9,944 bases of DNA from DATFYI01 sp035315125. GTDB taxonomy: Bacteria > Chloroflexota > Anaerolineae > Anaerolineales > Anaerolineaceae. Positions 1-6,727 of this stretch are shown piece by piece (within the stretch, counting starts at the first letter, position 1; each line of letters starts with the position of its first letter). Position numbers and translations under genes: made by a program. The DNA lies in contig DATFYI010000003.1 of NCBI GenBank assembly GCA_035315125.1, positions 1-9,944 of the forward strand. Direction: 5' to 3'. A model generated the notes under the pieces. It worked only from the letters and a program-made list of their open reading frames with translations, ran no database searches and was not told the DNA's origin.

Positions 1-73
1 AACTGAGTACTTCGCGTACCAGATGAATAATCTTTGGTTCATCTTCGACGATGACAATGTGAGGTTTGTTCAT
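1..73 (-). CDS. Response regulator, N-terminal fragment (receiver domain start)
   Basis: Only the first 24 codons are in the window; the gene continues off the left edge. The ATG is at 71-73 on the minus strand, preceded by a good ribosome binding site (AAGGAAAG, about 6 nt upstream). The peptide begins MNKPHIVIVEDEPKIIHLV, which is the beta1-alpha1 start of a CheY-like receiver: a hydrophobic strand (IVIV) followed by the acidic pair E10-D11 that helps bind Mg2+ in this family. The phosphoacceptor Asp and any output domain lie outside. It starts 46 nt after the stop of the histidine kinase gene on the same strand, so the two probably form a two-component pair: the kinase would phosphorylate this regulator in the cytoplasm. 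The output type (DNA-binding or other) cannot be told. The family call is fairly sure despite the short length. Confidence 0.8.
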   Translation of the reverse strand, partial: MNKPHIVIVEDEPKIIHLVREVLS

Positions 74-119
74 TTACTCGCTTTCCTTTTCGCTGCAGAG
101 GACATGGCTTTTTTCGTTA

Positions 120-1433
120 TCAGACCTCATCCGGCACGGGCGCCGCTTTTGGCAATGAAAAGAACACGGTTGTCCCTTGACCAACCTTGCTCTCGACCCA
201 AATGCGCCCCCCATGGGCTTCAATGACCGCCCGCGCGACAGGTAAACCCAAACCAGTGCCGGCAACATGATAATGCAGCGCCGATCTTACCCGGAAAAAT
301 TTCTCAAATAATGGAATCAGGTCTTCTGGCGAAATCCCAATGCCCTGATCGGCGATGCTGATGACAACATCCGTCGCTCGTATATCTCCACGCAGGACGA
401 TCAACCCGCCATCTGGTGAATATTTGATCGCATTTTCCAGAATATTTCTAAAAACTTGTTTAATCCAGCGCGGATCCGCATCAACAATCGGAAATTCAAC
501 CGGGATATCCACGATCATCTGGTGTGTTTTGGCCCGGCGTTGGATTTCAGACACAATGTCGCGCGCCAGATATTGCAGCCGCACTGGTTCCATTTCCAGG
601 CTGAGCTGGTTCACATCGATAATTGAAGAATCCAGGATATCCTTAATCATGACTTCCATGCTTTCGCACTCTTCGTCAGCCCGTCGCAAAAATTCCCGGC
701 GCTTTTCTTCGCTCCAATTGATGTCATCCATGAGCAATGCGGATGTGTACCCTCTGATCGATGTCAGCGGTAAACGCAGTTCATGAGAAAGTGTCGCCAT
801 CAATTCGGAGCGCAGCTTTTCTGATTCACGCGCCTCGCGCACCGCGTCAGCTTTAGCTTCCAGGCGCGCCCGATCTATCGCTAATGCAATCAAATCGGCG
901 ATGGTTTGGATAAATGGCAGGTCATGATTTGTAAATAAATTGGAGCCTTTAAGGGTGTACAAAACCAGAACGCCGTATTTTTGTTCGCTGGTGGAAATCG
1001 GCGCTGCCAGAGTACAAAGCAATAACTCACTCGTAGCCAGCGAACGCGCAAACACCACCCGATTAGCCGGGCGCAAATCGGCCTGAGCGCTGCTTACTTG
1101 TTCTGCTCCAACCAACAAACATGCTTTGCCGGTATCGTAAACTTTACCGGTGATCGATTCTCCAGCCCGCAAGCCCATCTGTTTGAAGGTCTGCAGATCA
1201 AAACCATTGGCTGCCACCGGGCGGAACAATCCCGCCGATTGGTCCCATAACATTACCGCTCCCGCTTGCGCTGGAGGGATTACATTTGAAAGTTTGCGTA
1301 ACACCAGCTCTAATAATTCAGGCAGCTCGATTGGGAGATTTAAAGTCTTGGAGATCTCAGCTAGGGCGTGTAATTGGCCCTTGAGTTGTTCCACAGACAT
1401 ATTTTCTGGAAGCGCCAAGCAGTTTTCTCCCAA
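120..1433 (-). CDS. Soluble sensor histidine kinase, GAF-HisKA-HATPase_c
   Basis: Two-component sensor kinase of 437 aa that autophosphorylates a His and passes phosphate to a response regulator, probably the one starting 46 nt downstream. Residues about 20-190 look like a GAF sensor domain. A short coiled linker (190-212) leads to the HisKA dimerisation helix with the H-box SHELRLPLTSIRGY; H217 is the expected phosphorylation site, and L221 replaces the usual Thr of HELRTP. The catalytic ATPase domain shows the N-box (N330, N334, NAIKYSPDGG), the G1 box DQGIGI (362-367), the F-box region LFEKFF (375-380) and the G2 box GTGLGL (392-397). There is no membrane segment or signal peptide, so it should sense a cytoplasmic cue; the ligand is unknown. 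The start is uncertain. The first start-type codon is TTG at 1431-1433 with AGGA too close to it; an ATG at 1398-1400 (codon 12) is the alternative, also without a clear ribosome site. Both keep the GAF domain whole. Confidence 0.93.
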   Translation of the reverse strand: MGENCLALPENMSVEQLKGQLHALAEISKTLNLPIELPELLELVLRKLSNVIPPAQAGAVMLWDQSAGLFRPVAANGFDLQTFKQMGLRAGESITGKVYDTGKACLLVGAEQVSSAQADLRPANRVVFARSLATSELLLCTLAAPISTSEQKYGVLVLYTLKGSNLFTNHDLPFIQTIADLIALAIDRARLEAKADAVREARESEKLRSELMATLSHELRLPLTSIRGYTSALLMDDINWSEEKRREFLRRADEECESMEVMIKDILDSSIIDVNQLSLEMEPVRLQYLARDIVSEIQRRAKTHQMIVDIPVEFPIVDADPRWIKQVFRNILENAIKYSPDGGLIVLRGDIRATDVVISIADQGIGISPEDLIPLFEKFFRVRSALHYHVAGTGLGLPVARAVIEAHGGRIWVESKVGQGTTVFFSLPKAAPVPDEV

Positions 1434-1492
1434 AATCCTGTTTAATCAGGGTTTGATTATGGGTTTATGGCAACCATGTAGTTACTAATCCC

Positions 1493-1520
1493 ACTGATCA
1501 TTTATTTTTACCTGATCAGT
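1493..1520 (-). promoter_or_regulatory. Inverted repeat in the kinase leader (possible operator or hairpin)
   Basis: ACTGATCA (1493-1500) and TGATCAGT (1513-1520) form a perfect 8-bp inverted repeat around a 12-nt A/T-rich spacer. It falls about 25 nt downstream of the predicted kinase transcription start. It could be a DNA operator, since each arm contains the palindrome TGATCA and the arms are about two helical turns apart, or an RNA hairpin in the leader. There is no run of U behind it, so it is not a typical terminator. Confidence 0.4.
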
Positions 1521-1551
1521 ATCGGAACAAATTCAACGGATGCTTTAATTT

Positions 1552-1580
1552 ATTATACGCCTCTTCCATACCCGTAACAA
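1552..1580 (-). promoter_or_regulatory. Predicted promoter for the histidine kinase gene
   Basis: Read on the minus strand, a -35-like TTGTTA (1580-1575) is followed after exactly 17 bp by a perfect -10 TATAAT (1557-1552). Transcription would start near 1545, giving a leader of about 110 nt to the TTG start or 145 nt to the ATG. It lies between the acetyltransferase gene and the kinase gene, so the kinase and response regulator can be transcribed on their own. Prediction from sequence only. Confidence 0.6.
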
Positions 1581-1674
1581 AATATCGCTTGAAACAAAGG
1601 ACTTATATAATTCCAAAATTATGACATTCAATCGCAATCAAAATACACTTCTGGCAGGTAGTATAACCAACCCA

Positions 1675-2112
1675 TTACTCGGAATTTATGCGCACCATCC
1701 ATCGTTCCGGGTTAGGTAAGGCTACAAAATCGCCATAACGCCGGTAAAGCTCGTGGGCATCCTGAGTTGCCAGGATCATACGTTTGAGCCTGGCTAAGGC
1801 TGGATGGCTAACAACGCATTCAATCAACCACTTTCCTAAACCGTAGCCGCGCTGCTCTGGCAGGATAAACACATCGCATAACCAGGCAAAGGTGGCGTAA
1901 TCAGTGACCACCCTGGCAAAGCCCACCTGCTTCCCTTCTGAATAGATCCCGAAGCACAGTGAATTTTCGATGGAGGTTTTTACCACCTCCAGGCGACGTC
2001 CCTGGGCCCAATAAGATACGTTTGAAAGGAAATTGTGGATGACATCAATTTGCAGCAGCGCCGGATCTGTGCTGATCAGAAAACGCCCTTGCCTGTATTC
2101 GGCGATTTCCAT
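1675..2112 (-). CDS. GNAT family N-acetyltransferase
   Basis: Probable cytoplasmic acetyl-CoA-dependent N-acetyltransferase of 145 aa, the usual length for a single GNAT domain. The acetyl-CoA pyrophosphate-binding motif is visible as RGYGLG (the R-x-x-G-x-G pattern) in the segment VFILPEQRGYGLGKWLIE. It follows the hydrophobic strand of motif A and a preceding VGFARVVTD strand. The C-terminal part (LATQDAHELYRRYGDF, then PERWM) matches the motif B region of a common group of small stand-alone GNAT proteins. The acceptor cannot be predicted; such proteins may modify small amines, antibiotics or protein N-termini. The ATG at 2110-2112 has a good ribosome site (GGAGAAG, about 8 nt upstream). 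It is divergent from the MFS transporter gene across a 194-bp gap and upstream of the kinase gene on the same strand. A functional link to the kinase is not evident. Confidence 0.9.
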   Translation of the reverse strand: MEIAEYRQGRFLISTDPALLQIDVIHNFLSNVSYWAQGRRLEVVKTSIENSLCFGIYSEGKQVGFARVVTDYATFAWLCDVFILPEQRGYGLGKWLIECVVSHPALARLKRMILATQDAHELYRRYGDFVALPNPERWMVRINSE

Positions 2113-2306
2113 AATATCTTCTCCAGAATGCCAGTTTATAAGGCTCGTTTTTATTTTACCTTAACATCCTCCAGCCTCCGTTGAATATTTTTACCCAGCC
2201 CATTTTTATTATCAACTGGAAATCCATAGTAAAATCGACTGGTTATTTATGGACAGCATAGCAAGCCTGGAAACGTACGACACCTTAGAGATATCGGGAG
2301 CGAATC

Positions 2307-3542
2307 ATGGCAAAGGCCGATCCGATCGAGACGCGGGAAAAAGTAGATCAATCTGTAGTCCCTGCATATGCCTGGATCATCTTGTTTGTGGCTTTATTGG
2401 CAGGGGTCACCGCCCCGCTTAACCAATTCAAAGTGCCGCCGTTGATGCCGGTACTGATGCAGCGTTTTCAGCTCGATCTGGGCACAGTCGGCCTGCTGAT
2501 GACGATTTTTGCCATCACAGGTTTTATCCTGGCGTTGCCGGCTGGTGTCATTCTGCAGCGTTTGGGTCCAAAAACCGCCGGGTTGATTGCCCTGAGTTGT
2601 TTGATAGCCGGCTCTGCGCTCGGGGCGCTATCAAACAGTGCAGAACTCTTGCTCGCCACCCGCCTGATTGAGGGCGCCGGCATGGGATTGATCGCTGTGG
2701 TTGCCCCGGCTTTGATATCGATCTGGTTTCCTCCAGAAAAACAAGGCGCCCCGATGGGCATTTGGGTGACCTGGGTGCCTTTGGGCAGATTGATTATATT
2801 CAACCTTGCTCCCGCCGTTGAAAAATCAGCCGGATGGCAGGCAGTCTGGTGGATTGGGGCTGCTTTTGGGCTGGTTGCCTTTATTCTTTATGGATTGCTC
2901 GTTCGAATGCCTTCCAGGGCTGTGGGCAGACCGCAGCCTGGGGCACAGCCTCGCCATTCCGAAACCTCACCCAATCTGAGACAGGCCCTGGCCGGGCGGA
3001 ATATCTGGCTGTTGGGCTTATCATTTGCCTGTTTTAACCTGATCTTGGTCGGGACGGTTTCAACCTTTTTCCCAACCTTTTTGACAACTGAGCGCGGTTA
3101 TAACCTGGGCAGCGCCTCATTTATCACCAGCATCCCATCGCTGGTGGTCGTTGCAGCGGCGCCTTTGGCCGGCTGTCTTTCGGATCGTTTAGGTATACGC
3201 AAGCCGTTCCTGGTAATCCCGAGCATGGCTGTGGCCGTGTTCATGTTATTCCCATTTTCGTTGAATGGCTGGCTGATCCCTGCCGCGATGATCCTGCTTG
3301 GAATACTGGCCGGTTTCATTCCCACGGCTACTTTTTCCGCAGTTTCGGAGGTCATGGGCAATCCTCAACTGGCCGGGATTGGCATGGGGGTCATAATGCT
3401 GGGGCAGAATTTTGGCCAATTGCTGGGTCCCGTGATTTTTGGTAGACTGGTCGAAACGATTGGTTGGGTCAAAGCTGGCTATTGGATGATCCCGGCAGCG
3501 GCTATCGGTATTGTGGCAGCCTGGCTAACCCGTATGGACTGA
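2307..3542 (+). CDS. Major facilitator superfamily transporter (CynX/NarK-like)
   Basis: Integral membrane transporter of 411 aa with about 12 hydrophobic segments in two halves, joined by a hydrophilic loop at about 200-230 (rich in Pro, Arg, Gln). The MFS motif A loop between TM2 and TM3 appears as AGVILQRLGPKT (79-90) and again in the second half as AGCLSDRLGIRKP (288-300). This is the internal duplication expected of the family. The overall pattern resembles permeases of the CynX/NimT or nitrate-nitrite (NarK) type that exchange small anions or organic acids, but the substrate is not determined. The ATG at 2307 has a strong ribosome site (GGGAG, 6 nt spacing). A weak promoter candidate is TTGAAT (2181-2186) with a TTTTAT 17 bp later. 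One oddity is Arg161 in a Gly/Ser-type position of the TM5 region (VPLGRLIIF). The gene stands alone: divergent from the acetyltransferase, with 105 bp before the next gene. Confidence 0.9.
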   Translation: MAKADPIETREKVDQSVVPAYAWIILFVALLAGVTAPLNQFKVPPLMPVLMQRFQLDLGTVGLLMTIFAITGFILALPAGVILQRLGPKTAGLIALSCLIAGSALGALSNSAELLLATRLIEGAGMGLIAVVAPALISIWFPPEKQGAPMGIWVTWVPLGRLIIFNLAPAVEKSAGWQAVWWIGAAFGLVAFILYGLLVRMPSRAVGRPQPGAQPRHSETSPNLRQALAGRNIWLLGLSFACFNLILVGTVSTFFPTFLTTERGYNLGSASFITSIPSLVVVAAAPLAGCLSDRLGIRKPFLVIPSMAVAVFMLFPFSLNGWLIPAAMILLGILAGFIPTATFSAVSEVMGNPQLAGIGMGVIMLGQNFGQLLGPVIFGRLVETIGWVKAGYWMIPAAAIGIVAAWLTRMD

Positions 3543-3647
3543 TCAGGAGGCAAAGCCATCGTTTTTCCTGCGAATTCCATCTACCCGTTCCTGTTTTGTG
3601 TCATAATCAGATGGAGATAAGTTTATTTCCATGAGCGGATCAGGAAA

Positions 3648-4820
3648 ATGATAATCCAATTCGAGGATTTTCAGAAACGGGATCGAACTGTGCTGCCCAA
3701 ATCTATCTCCGTTCCCTCTTTGTTGATTTTACTGGCCTGCTTGGTGTGCTCTTGCAGCCGCTCAATTCCCTTGATTCCTGCGGCTAGCACAGCGCCGATT
3801 GTTCAGACCAATCAGCCAACCGACAATCCCACTTTGCCTACCAGCAGTCCCTCCTTGCCTCCGGTTGTCCCATCTCTGGCTGTGGCCACGGCCATTCCAA
3901 CCATCCCACAAACCCAAACTGCGGTTTTTACCAACCCCCTCACTGCGCTAAAATCCGGACAATATCTTCTCTATGAGACGTATCCCGGCCAACTGATCAG
4001 GGATAAACGTATTTTGGGTGTTGTTTCATTCGACGGTTCACAGACGACTGAACAGGATTTGCCGCCAGCCTGGATCGACAGCGACTTGAGCCTTTCGCCC
4101 GATCGGAAGCATATCAGCCTATCACGTTACCAGGAACAGGGCATGAGCGATACCCTGTTCGGGTCCCTATTGTCCGTTAACCTGGATCAGGGTCAAATGC
4201 AGCGCCTTATGACCGGCATGTCCTGCGCAGGCGGATCCTGGTCGCCAGATGGCACTCAGTTGGTGGCCACCTGTGGCACTGAGATCTATCTTTTCACACC
4301 GGCCCTTGACGAAAAGGTACCGTTGACAACCAACTGCCTGGGGGAATGTTCATCGGTAGAGTGGTCGCCAGACGGAAAATGGCTTTCATTTGTGATGGGC
4401 AACCAGCCATCCCCGCAAAGCGGCCTGTATCTGATAAGCACTGCCTGTTTCAACCAGACAATGCCCTGTTTAATCCAGATGCGCGGTCCCTTGAACCCGT
4501 TGTTCTCATTTCCGGGTCCGGCCTGGTCGCCGGATGGGAAAGTACTGGTTACTTTTGATCGCAACTGGCAAAAAGATGAGCTGGTAAAATTGGAATTCAT
4601 TGACGTGCAAACCGGTCAGGTTCAGCGAACCCTCGAAATCCCGCACTCTCAGGAAGGCTGGCTTGAAATCCATTCTTTAGCCTGGTCGTCGGATGGAAAA
4701 TGGATTGCCTATAATCTTTGGGACGGCATTTACCGTATCCCGGCCGACGGCAGCGGCGCTCCGGTTATGATCTCTGATAAACAGGATGCGACCATCCTGC
4801 AGTGGGTCAATATTCCCTGA
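3648..4820 (+). CDS. Lipoprotein with WD40/TolB-like beta-propeller repeats
   Basis: Exported protein of 390 aa. The N-terminus has basic residues, a hydrophobic core (about 20-33) and a cysteine pair at C34/C36; V-C-S-C36 is the most likely lipobox, which would anchor the protein to the outer face of the membrane. A Pro/Ser/Thr-rich, low-complexity linker (about 40-95) follows, a style frequent in Anaerolineae surface lipoproteins. The rest shows five PD40/WD40-like strand motifs: LSLSPDRKHIS (147-157), GSWSPDGTQLV (196-206), VEWSPDGKWLSF (237-248), PAWSPDGKVLVTF (291-303) and LAWSSDGKWIAY (344-355). Such repeats form a TolB-like propeller, usually a binding or scaffold module and not a catalyst. 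Several cysteines (C193, C209, C230, C234, C267, C274) could form disulfides. The ATG at 3648 has AGGA unusually close upstream, so an internal start just before the hydrophobic core is possible. The gene converges on the next one with 27 bp between stops. Confidence 0.82.
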   Translation: MIIQFEDFQKRDRTVLPKSISVPSLLILLACLVCSCSRSIPLIPAASTAPIVQTNQPTDNPTLPTSSPSLPPVVPSLAVATAIPTIPQTQTAVFTNPLTALKSGQYLLYETYPGQLIRDKRILGVVSFDGSQTTEQDLPPAWIDSDLSLSPDRKHISLSRYQEQGMSDTLFGSLLSVNLDQGQMQRLMTGMSCAGGSWSPDGTQLVATCGTEIYLFTPALDEKVPLTTNCLGECSSVEWSPDGKWLSFVMGNQPSPQSGLYLISTACFNQTMPCLIQMRGPLNPLFSFPGPAWSPDGKVLVTFDRNWQKDELVKLEFIDVQTGQVQRTLEIPHSQEGWLEIHSLAWSSDGKWIAYNLWDGIYRIPADGSGAPVMISDKQDATILQWVNIP

Positions 4821-4847
4821 TTGAAGTATTTCCAAAACTCAAGGCTC

Positions 4848-5339
4848 TTACTCCGCCTGGTTGGATGGCTGATCATCTGCATTAATCTGGTCCGGGCCTT
4901 GCATAAAAATATTGCCTAGTTTTCGTGCCACATCGGACAGCCTGTCTATATATGGATCCAAATAATTACCCAGCTCGGGGTTGACCGGCCCCAGACCTTT
5001 TAGATTGCTTGCGTGCAGATCGCTCAGGTTTTCCCAATCGGTGTTCAGCCTGCCCATGATACTTTTGGAGGCATTCTCAACCTCCGGCTTGAAATCAAGC
5101 ATATCTGCCAGGCGGCGAATTTCATCTAACCCATCCAAGATGGCCTGTCTGGCTTCCAGGCGTAGCTCATCAGAAAGTACCAGTTTTCGTTGGTATAAAA
5201 TGCCCAAATCTGGATTTCCATCCAACCAGCGCAGCGCAAGACGCAAATCTTCTTCGAACAGGGTCAAAATAATTCTAACCCTGCGGGTCTGGTACTCGTT
5301 TAACAATTCATCAGGTCGTAGGGGGTTCGGATGATCCAT
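4848..5339 (-). CDS. Hypothetical helical cytoplasmic protein, 163 aa
   Basis: I do not recognise this protein. It is acidic, has no signal peptide or membrane segment, and appears almost wholly alpha-helical: amphipathic stretches at about 10-38, 50-80, 86-110 and 125-145, broken by Gly/Pro turns (GNPDLG, GLGPVNPELG). The tail after 147 is polar and probably disordered. It could be a small helical-bundle adaptor, but nothing catalytic is visible. The ATG at 5337-5339 has no clear Shine-Dalgarno sequence (upstream GGTTAG at best). It converges on the lipoprotein gene and diverges from the membrane protein gene at 5395, with only 55 bp between the two starts. The long uninterrupted frame and coherent amphipathic pattern support a real gene. 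Confidence 0.7.
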   Translation of the reverse strand: MDHPNPLRPDELLNEYQTRRVRIILTLFEEDLRLALRWLDGNPDLGILYQRKLVLSDELRLEARQAILDGLDEIRRLADMLDFKPEVENASKSIMGRLNTDWENLSDLHASNLKGLGPVNPELGNYLDPYIDRLSDVARKLGNIFMQGPDQINADDQPSNQAE

Positions 5340-5394
5340 TTTCTAACCAATTGAACTTGATTGCCATTTATAATAACATGAGATTGTAATAGAA

Positions 5395-5988
5395 ATGATT
5401 TTTAGCAAGATGTTGAAAACGATTGAACCCCAAACAATGAGTGAAACAAATTCTCAAAGGGCAAAATCACAAATCGTTCTTATCCTGTGGGTTTGGGTTT
5501 GTATTGGACTGATTTTCACTTTTGCTTGGGTATTTGCCGAAAAAGTCGTTCCAAATTCCATACAACCGAATCCGCCTGAGACCAAAATCTTTGCCCAGGG
5601 CCTGGCAAACGAAGGCTGGAGTTTTACCCCAGTAGATCCTGTTCACCCACAGAGCTCTGGGATTTCTCAAGCTTTTCTATCAGGAGATCGTGCCATCAAT
5701 GCTGCAAATAATTATGATCCATATTTGCAGAAATCTCCCGATTTAACAGGGATTGTGGCTTATCTTGGAATGTTTAGCGATGCTGGTTTGCAAGCTTCTG
5801 CCCAGGCCGGGGAAAAAGTGGATCCAACATTTCTGAATCCCCGCCTGGTCTGGATAGTGTCTTATCAGGGCATCCAGGAACAATCCTCCGGCCCGCCCGG
5901 ATCGGAACACAGGGTCAGCAATGAGTTAAATGTAGTTGTTGATGCTTTCTCTGGGAAAATTTTATTGGAATTTGTCTGGACGCGATAA
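5395..5988 (+). CDS. Single-TM protein with PepSY-like extracytoplasmic domain
   Basis: A 197-aa protein with a short cytoplasmic N-terminus, one strong membrane anchor (about 26-48, rich in Val, Leu, Ile and Trp) and an extracytoplasmic domain. The last 50 residues have a strand pattern, PRLVWIVSYQG then a loop then NVVVDAFSGKILLEF. This resembles the paired strands of PepSY/YpeB-type domains, where a W-x-V strand is followed by V-x-V-D-A-x-(T/S)-G-K/E. PepSY domains are known from protease propeptides and are thought to inhibit or bind proteases; the assignment here is by pattern only. The start is unclear: ATGs at 5395, 5410 and 5437 are in frame and none has a good ribosome site. A perfect TATAAT at 5369-5374, without a clear -35, would give a leader of about 14 nt before the first ATG. 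It ends before the promoter of the radical SAM operon and is probably a separate unit. Confidence 0.75.
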   Translation: MIFSKMLKTIEPQTMSETNSQRAKSQIVLILWVWVCIGLIFTFAWVFAEKVVPNSIQPNPPETKIFAQGLANEGWSFTPVDPVHPQSSGISQAFLSGDRAINAANNYDPYLQKSPDLTGIVAYLGMFSDAGLQASAQAGEKVDPTFLNPRLVWIVSYQGIQEQSSGPPGSEHRVSNELNVVVDAFSGKILLEFVWTR

Positions 5989-5996
5989 TATTTTTG

Positions 5997-6011
5997 TTGT
6001 AACAATTACAA
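5997..6011. repeat. Inverted repeat upstream of the operon promoter (possible operator)
   Basis: TTGTAA (5997-6002), CAA, TTACAA (6006-6011) form a perfect 6-bp inverted repeat with a 3-nt centre. It ends 20 bp before the -35 box of the radical SAM operon. It shares ACAATT with the palindrome inside the promoter spacer. It could be a regulator binding site or the weak A/T-rich end of the preceding transcript. Confidence 0.35.
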
Positions 6012-6030
6012 AAAAAGGATGGTGGGGGGA

Positions 6031-6058
6031 TTGACAAATAGCACAATTGTTCTATAAT
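6031..6058 (+). promoter_or_regulatory. Strong consensus promoter, leaderless start of the radical SAM operon
   Basis: TTGACA (6031-6036) and TATAAT (6053-6058) both match the sigma-70/SigA consensus perfectly, with a 16-bp spacer. Only 6 nt separate the -10 from the ATG at 6065-6067, so transcription should begin on or next to the start codon. There is no room for a Shine-Dalgarno sequence in the transcript, which implies leaderless translation. The spacer contains the 8-bp palindrome ACAATTGT (6043-6050), well placed for a repressor to occlude RNA polymerase. Confidence 0.8.
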
Positions 6059-6064
6059 GGGTAC

Positions 6065-6727
6065 ATGACTACCCATAGACCTCACAGTAATATCCTATTG
6101 AATGTAGCAGCCGTTTGCGACGCAACTCATGCCCTGGGACCAGGACTGCGAGCTGTAGTCTGGGTCCAGGGCTGCCCTTTTCATTGCCAGGGTTGCATTG
6201 CTCCGGATTGGATCCCTTACAAACCGGCGAGGCTACTGGCAATCGATGAATTAGTCGATGAGTTACTGGCTAATCCTGATGTAAGCGGCCTGACGTTTTC
6301 TGGGGGCGAGCCGATGAAACAGGCAGCCGGGCTGACAGAAGTGGCTAGATTGGCTCGCCAGAGGCGTGACCTGAATATCATTTGTTTTACCGGTTACAAA
6401 ATCGAAAAATTATTGAAACCACCCATCGATCCGGCCGTCAAAGACCTGTTTGAACAACTAGATGTGTTAATTGACGGAGCCTATAATGCTCACTTGAATG
6501 ATAACCGGGGTCTTCGGGGTAGCTCAAACCAGCGCATCCACCACCTCTCTTTGAGGCTTAAAGACTTTGATTTTGAGACCAGCCCGCGCCGGGTTGAAAT
6601 GCAGATAGAGGATGGTCAGATATTGATGGTTGGCATCCCACCGACGGGAATGGAAACTGCTTTTAATCGAACAGCTGATGCACTTCAACAGAAAGGTTTA
6701 AACCTGGTGAAGTATGAGCGGATATAA
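6065..6727 (+). CDS. Radical SAM protein, NrdG-like (single 4Fe-4S cluster) with C-terminal extension
   Basis: A 220-aa radical SAM enzyme. The CxxxCxxC cluster motif is GCPFHCQGC (C37, C41, C44), which would hold a 4Fe-4S cluster that cleaves S-adenosylmethionine to the 5'-deoxyadenosyl radical. SGGEP (79-83) is the SAM amino-group binding motif, and GLRGSSNQRIH (149-159) matches the RGSxNQ signature of the NrdG branch, the anaerobic ribonucleotide reductase activases. E. coli NrdG is about 154 aa; this protein has roughly 60 more residues at its C-terminus (VEMQIEDGQILMVGIPPTG). The frame is open back to a TTG at 6047, but that codon precedes the -10 box, so ATG 6065 is chosen. No nrdD gene is nearby. 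It begins a three-gene operon and overlaps the coiled-coil gene by 14 bp. It may activate a glycyl-radical enzyme encoded elsewhere or modify a protein handled by the downstream AAA+ ATPase; both are inference. Confidence 0.9.
   Translation: MTTHRPHSNILLNVAAVCDATHALGPGLRAVVWVQGCPFHCQGCIAPDWIPYKPARLLAIDELVDELLANPDVSGLTFSGGEPMKQAAGLTEVARLARQRRDLNIICFTGYKIEKLLKPPIDPAVKDLFEQLDVLIDGAYNAHLNDNRGLRGSSNQRIHHLSLRLKDFDFETSPRRVEMQIEDGQILMVGIPPTGMETAFNRTADALQQKGLNLVKYERI

Noticed and set aside
355..786. Plus-strand open frame of 143 codons
   Set aside because: It is the antisense shadow of the histidine kinase, rich in Ser/Arg as expected of a shadow frame.
1589..1611. Plus-strand TTGAAA and TATAAT as a promoter
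   Set aside because: The spacer is only 11 bp and no plus-strand gene follows before 2307.
3544..3570. Possible terminator after the MFS gene (GGC AAA GCC and a T5 run)
   Set aside because: The stem is only 3-5 bp and not convincing.
4134..4160. Inverted repeat GAACAGGG / CCCTGTTC inside the lipoprotein gene
   Set aside because: It is within a conserved propeller-coding stretch, has no T-run, and is short enough to be chance.
5351..5374. TTGAAC plus TATAAT as a full promoter for the membrane protein gene
   Set aside because: The spacer is 12 bp, too short; only the -10-like hexamer is credible.
6019..6057. Mini-ORF ATGGTGGGG... of 12 codons before the operon
   Set aside because: It overlaps the promoter boxes and would not be transcribed from that promoter.
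6047..6064. TTG at 6047 as the start of the radical SAM protein
   Set aside because: It lies upstream of the -10 box of a perfect promoter, so it would not be in the transcript; ATG 6065 starts just before the conserved region.
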